Below are positions 4,590 through 5,303 of a stretch of 5,303 nucleotides of DNA, piece by piece. This DNA is from Methanobacteriota archaeon. GTDB lineage: Archaea; Methanobacteriota; Methanobacteria; Methanobacteriales; Methanobacteriaceae. The notes under the pieces are model-generated. The model was given only the letters and a program-made list of their open reading frames with translations. It did not search any database and was not told where the DNA came from. Each line of letters opens with the position of its first letter. Position 1 is the first letter of the stretch. A program made the position numbers and the translations under genes. The stretch lies in contig JAEYQZ010000063.1 in NCBI GenBank assembly GCA_023409695.1, positions 1-5,303 of the forward strand. Reading direction: 5' to 3'.

Positions 4590-4961
4590 TTAAGATGCAG
4601 ATCCTTCTGATGCACTTGATCCGTTTATAAGGACTCCTATAGCACCGCCTATTGCTCCAATGATTATGTCAATGATAATTGCTACTATTACAAGTACTAG
4701 CCCCACTACTGCTCCTGCTGCTCCAAGTACGACGCCAAGTCCTATTACTGCCAAAATTCCAGCAATTATTCCTCCAATGACACCCACAAGTGCACCGTGA
4801 ATTGCACCGTTCATATAATCTCCACCAACGGCGTAACCGACATATATAGTTGCTAAAAGATATCCTATGTATCCACCCCATGATCCAATTATTGCTCCAA
4901 AAATCATGGATAATATTATTGCTAAAACGAAACCTATTATTACAGTTTTCCAGTTAATCAT
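4590..4961 (-). CDS. Small glycine-zipper membrane protein, DUF5518-like
   Basis: This 123-residue protein is the clearest copy of the array. It starts MINWKTVIIGF, with GGGGGTGA (4966-4973) four bases before the ATG. Helix 1 spans about 7-26, helix 2 about 30-46 (YIGYLLATIYVGYAVGG). The signature DYMNGAIHGALVG (48-60) leads into a long glycine-spaced region (to about 87), and the last helix runs about 88-112 with IGAIGGAIGVLI. The tail is short and Ser-rich (NGSSASEGSAS). Regular G-x3-G spacing suggests tight helix packing, so an oligomer in the membrane is plausible, but this is inference. Its nearest relative is the next gene downstream (3892-4269), separated by 320 nt. A TATA box about 50-59 nt upstream and a T8 tract downstream indicate a single-gene transcript. 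No biochemical role is known to me for DUF5518 proteins. Confidence 0.87.
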   Translation of the reverse strand: MINWKTVIIGFVLAIILSMIFGAIIGSWGGYIGYLLATIYVGYAVGGDYMNGAIHGALVGVIGGIIAGILAVIGLGVVLGAAGAVVGLVLVIVAIIIDIIIGAIGGAIGVLINGSSASEGSAS

Positions 4962-5008
4962 CTTTTCACCCCCTTCTAAATTAGTTATGCTTTGGTATAC
5001 TCATATTA

Positions 5009-5026
5009 CCTAATATATTTTTCTTT
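5009..5026 (-). promoter_or_regulatory. TATA box of the gene at 4590-4961
   Basis: On the - strand this reads as an A-rich lead followed by AAATATATTA (5011-5020), 50-59 nt before the ATG at 4961. Transcription would begin near 4988, giving a leader of about 27 nt that ends in the G-rich ribosome site. The spacing matches that of the two triple-module genes. Confidence 0.5.
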
Positions 5027-5076
5027 TTAGTTTTTAATGTACACTAAACACCGAATGAATCATTAAGCATCTCAAG

Positions 5077-5086
5077 ATATATAAAA
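5077..5086 (+). promoter_or_regulatory. TATA-like sequence on the + strand with no gene behind it
   Basis: ATATATAAAA resembles a good archaeal TATA box and would direct a start near 5103-5106. No reading frame follows, but an inverted-repeat structure does (5118-5180). It may be a chance AT-rich string or the promoter of a small RNA. Confidence 0.25.
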
Positions 5087-5117
5087 GCAAATATTTTTAT
5101 ATATTATATACAAATAG

Positions 5118-5180
5118 GCCATATTTACCAATTGAGCCTCTTAAATATGTCATTTTTAGCTTCTAAATGACATATATGGC
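5118..5180. repeat. Nested inverted repeat (11-bp perfect stem inside a 7-bp outer pair)
   Basis: ATATGTCATTT (5145-5155) and AAATGACATAT (5165-5175) are perfect complements around a 9-nt loop. An outer pair, GCCATAT (5118-5124) and ATATGGC (5174-5180), shares two bases with the inner right arm. Neither strand has a long T-tract straight after it, so a simple terminator is not the best reading. A small RNA fold or a protein-binding site is possible. Confidence 0.5.
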
Positions 5181-5231
5181 ATAATTACATTTATATGAAT
5201 TTAATATTAAAAATAAAGTAATAAAAACTTC

Positions 5232-5259
5232 AAAAAAAAGAATTAGATGGTTTTAACCA
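5232..5259 (-). terminator. Dyad plus T8 tract, terminator of a gene entering from the right edge
   Basis: Read on the - strand, TGGT-TAAA-ACCA (5248-5259) is followed eight bases later by T8 (A8 at 5232-5239 on the + strand). The stem is short, but the tract is the same length as that after the gene at 4590-4961. It begins about 17 nt past the putative stop codon at 5276-5278. Confidence 0.45.
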
Positions 5260-5275
5260 ATTATTTTTATAAACA

Positions 5276-5303
5276 TTACATTACAGGTTCTTCTGCTGGT
5301 TGA
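5276..5303 (-). CDS. Probable C-terminal end of a further - strand gene (partial)
   Basis: On the - strand the last codons before a TAA at 5276-5278 read ...QPAEEPVM, a polar acidic tail that runs off the window edge. The reading is supported by codons typical of a real tail (GCA GAA GAA CCT) and by the dyad plus T8 tract just beyond it. The tail loosely resembles SKEKPVT of the gene at 3892-4269, so a fifth DUF5518-like copy is possible. An overlapping frame would end ...NQQKNL at 5281-5283. With only eight codons visible, neither identity nor reality is certain. Confidence 0.35.

Larger units (their letters stand above)
4962..5275. other. Noncoding spacer with promoter, nested inverted repeat and terminator signals
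   Basis: These 314 nt contain no plausible gene. From the left they hold the leader and TATA box of the gene at 4590-4961 (box at 5011-5020), a + strand TATA-like string ATATATAAAA (5077-5086), a nested inverted repeat (5118-5180), and an A8 tract with a small dyad (5232-5259) that on the - strand looks like the terminator of a gene entering from the right edge. Confidence 0.6.

Noticed and set aside
4567..4590. Direct repeat ATCAATGT at the 3' end of the gene at 4590 as a possible attachment or integration scar
   Set aside because: There are only 8 bp in each copy, with no integrase, tRNA or terminal inverted repeat nearby.
4669..4881. Second - strand frame inside the gene at 4590-4961
   Set aside because: It is an out-of-register shadow rich in Arg, Trp, Cys and Ser, within a gene whose frame is confirmed by its paralogue.
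1..5303. CRISPR array, insertion sequence, tRNA or rRNA, toxin-antitoxin pair
   Set aside because: No regularly spaced repeats, transposase motifs, cloverleaf or rRNA-like segments were seen. The small membrane genes have several helices and no partner antitoxin.

Overview
The window is AT-rich and looks archaeal, most likely from a methanogen of the Methanobacteriales (Methanobacterium-like). Three things suggest this: an archaeal mevalonate-pathway protein (phosphomevalonate dehydratase small subunit, DUF126), a run of small DUF5518-like membrane proteins of a kind I associate with methanogens and haloarchaea, and archaeal expression signals. Those signals are TATA-like boxes about 35-60 nt upstream of starts, Shine-Dalgarno sequences of the GGAGGTGAT series, and oligo-T tracts after stop codons. 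The genus is an inference from gene content, not a proven assignment.

Layout: the left half is read on the + strand. Two paralogous integral membrane proteins (114-1043 and 1243-2151) each contain three copies of a two-helix module that closes with a motif like YN-x-x-A-P-R-x-G-G-[IV]-K-L-E-L-E. They are followed by the PMDh small subunit gene (2376-2786). The right half is read on the - strand: four small glycine-rich membrane proteins (2865-3275, 3413-3817, 3892-4269, 4590-4961) and probably the last codons of a fifth gene at the right edge. The two halves converge at about 2787-2864, where an 11-bp perfect hairpin sits.

Most genes appear to be single transcription units: nearly every one has its own candidate TATA box, and each complete gene is followed by a T-tract. 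The - strand array falls into two sequence pairs, 2865/3413 and 3892/4590, which suggests successive duplications. The only gene with a firm biochemical role is the PMDh small subunit. It would pair with a large subunit not encoded here, to dehydrate 5-phosphomevalonate in the archaeal route to isoprenoid lipids. The membrane proteins have no known function that I can name. A link between them and lipid synthesis would be speculation.

Two long noncoding stretches (4270-4589 and 4962-5275) hold promoters, T-tracts and several inverted repeats. One nested inverted repeat (5118-5180) lies just downstream of a TATA-like sequence and could belong to a small RNA or an operator.
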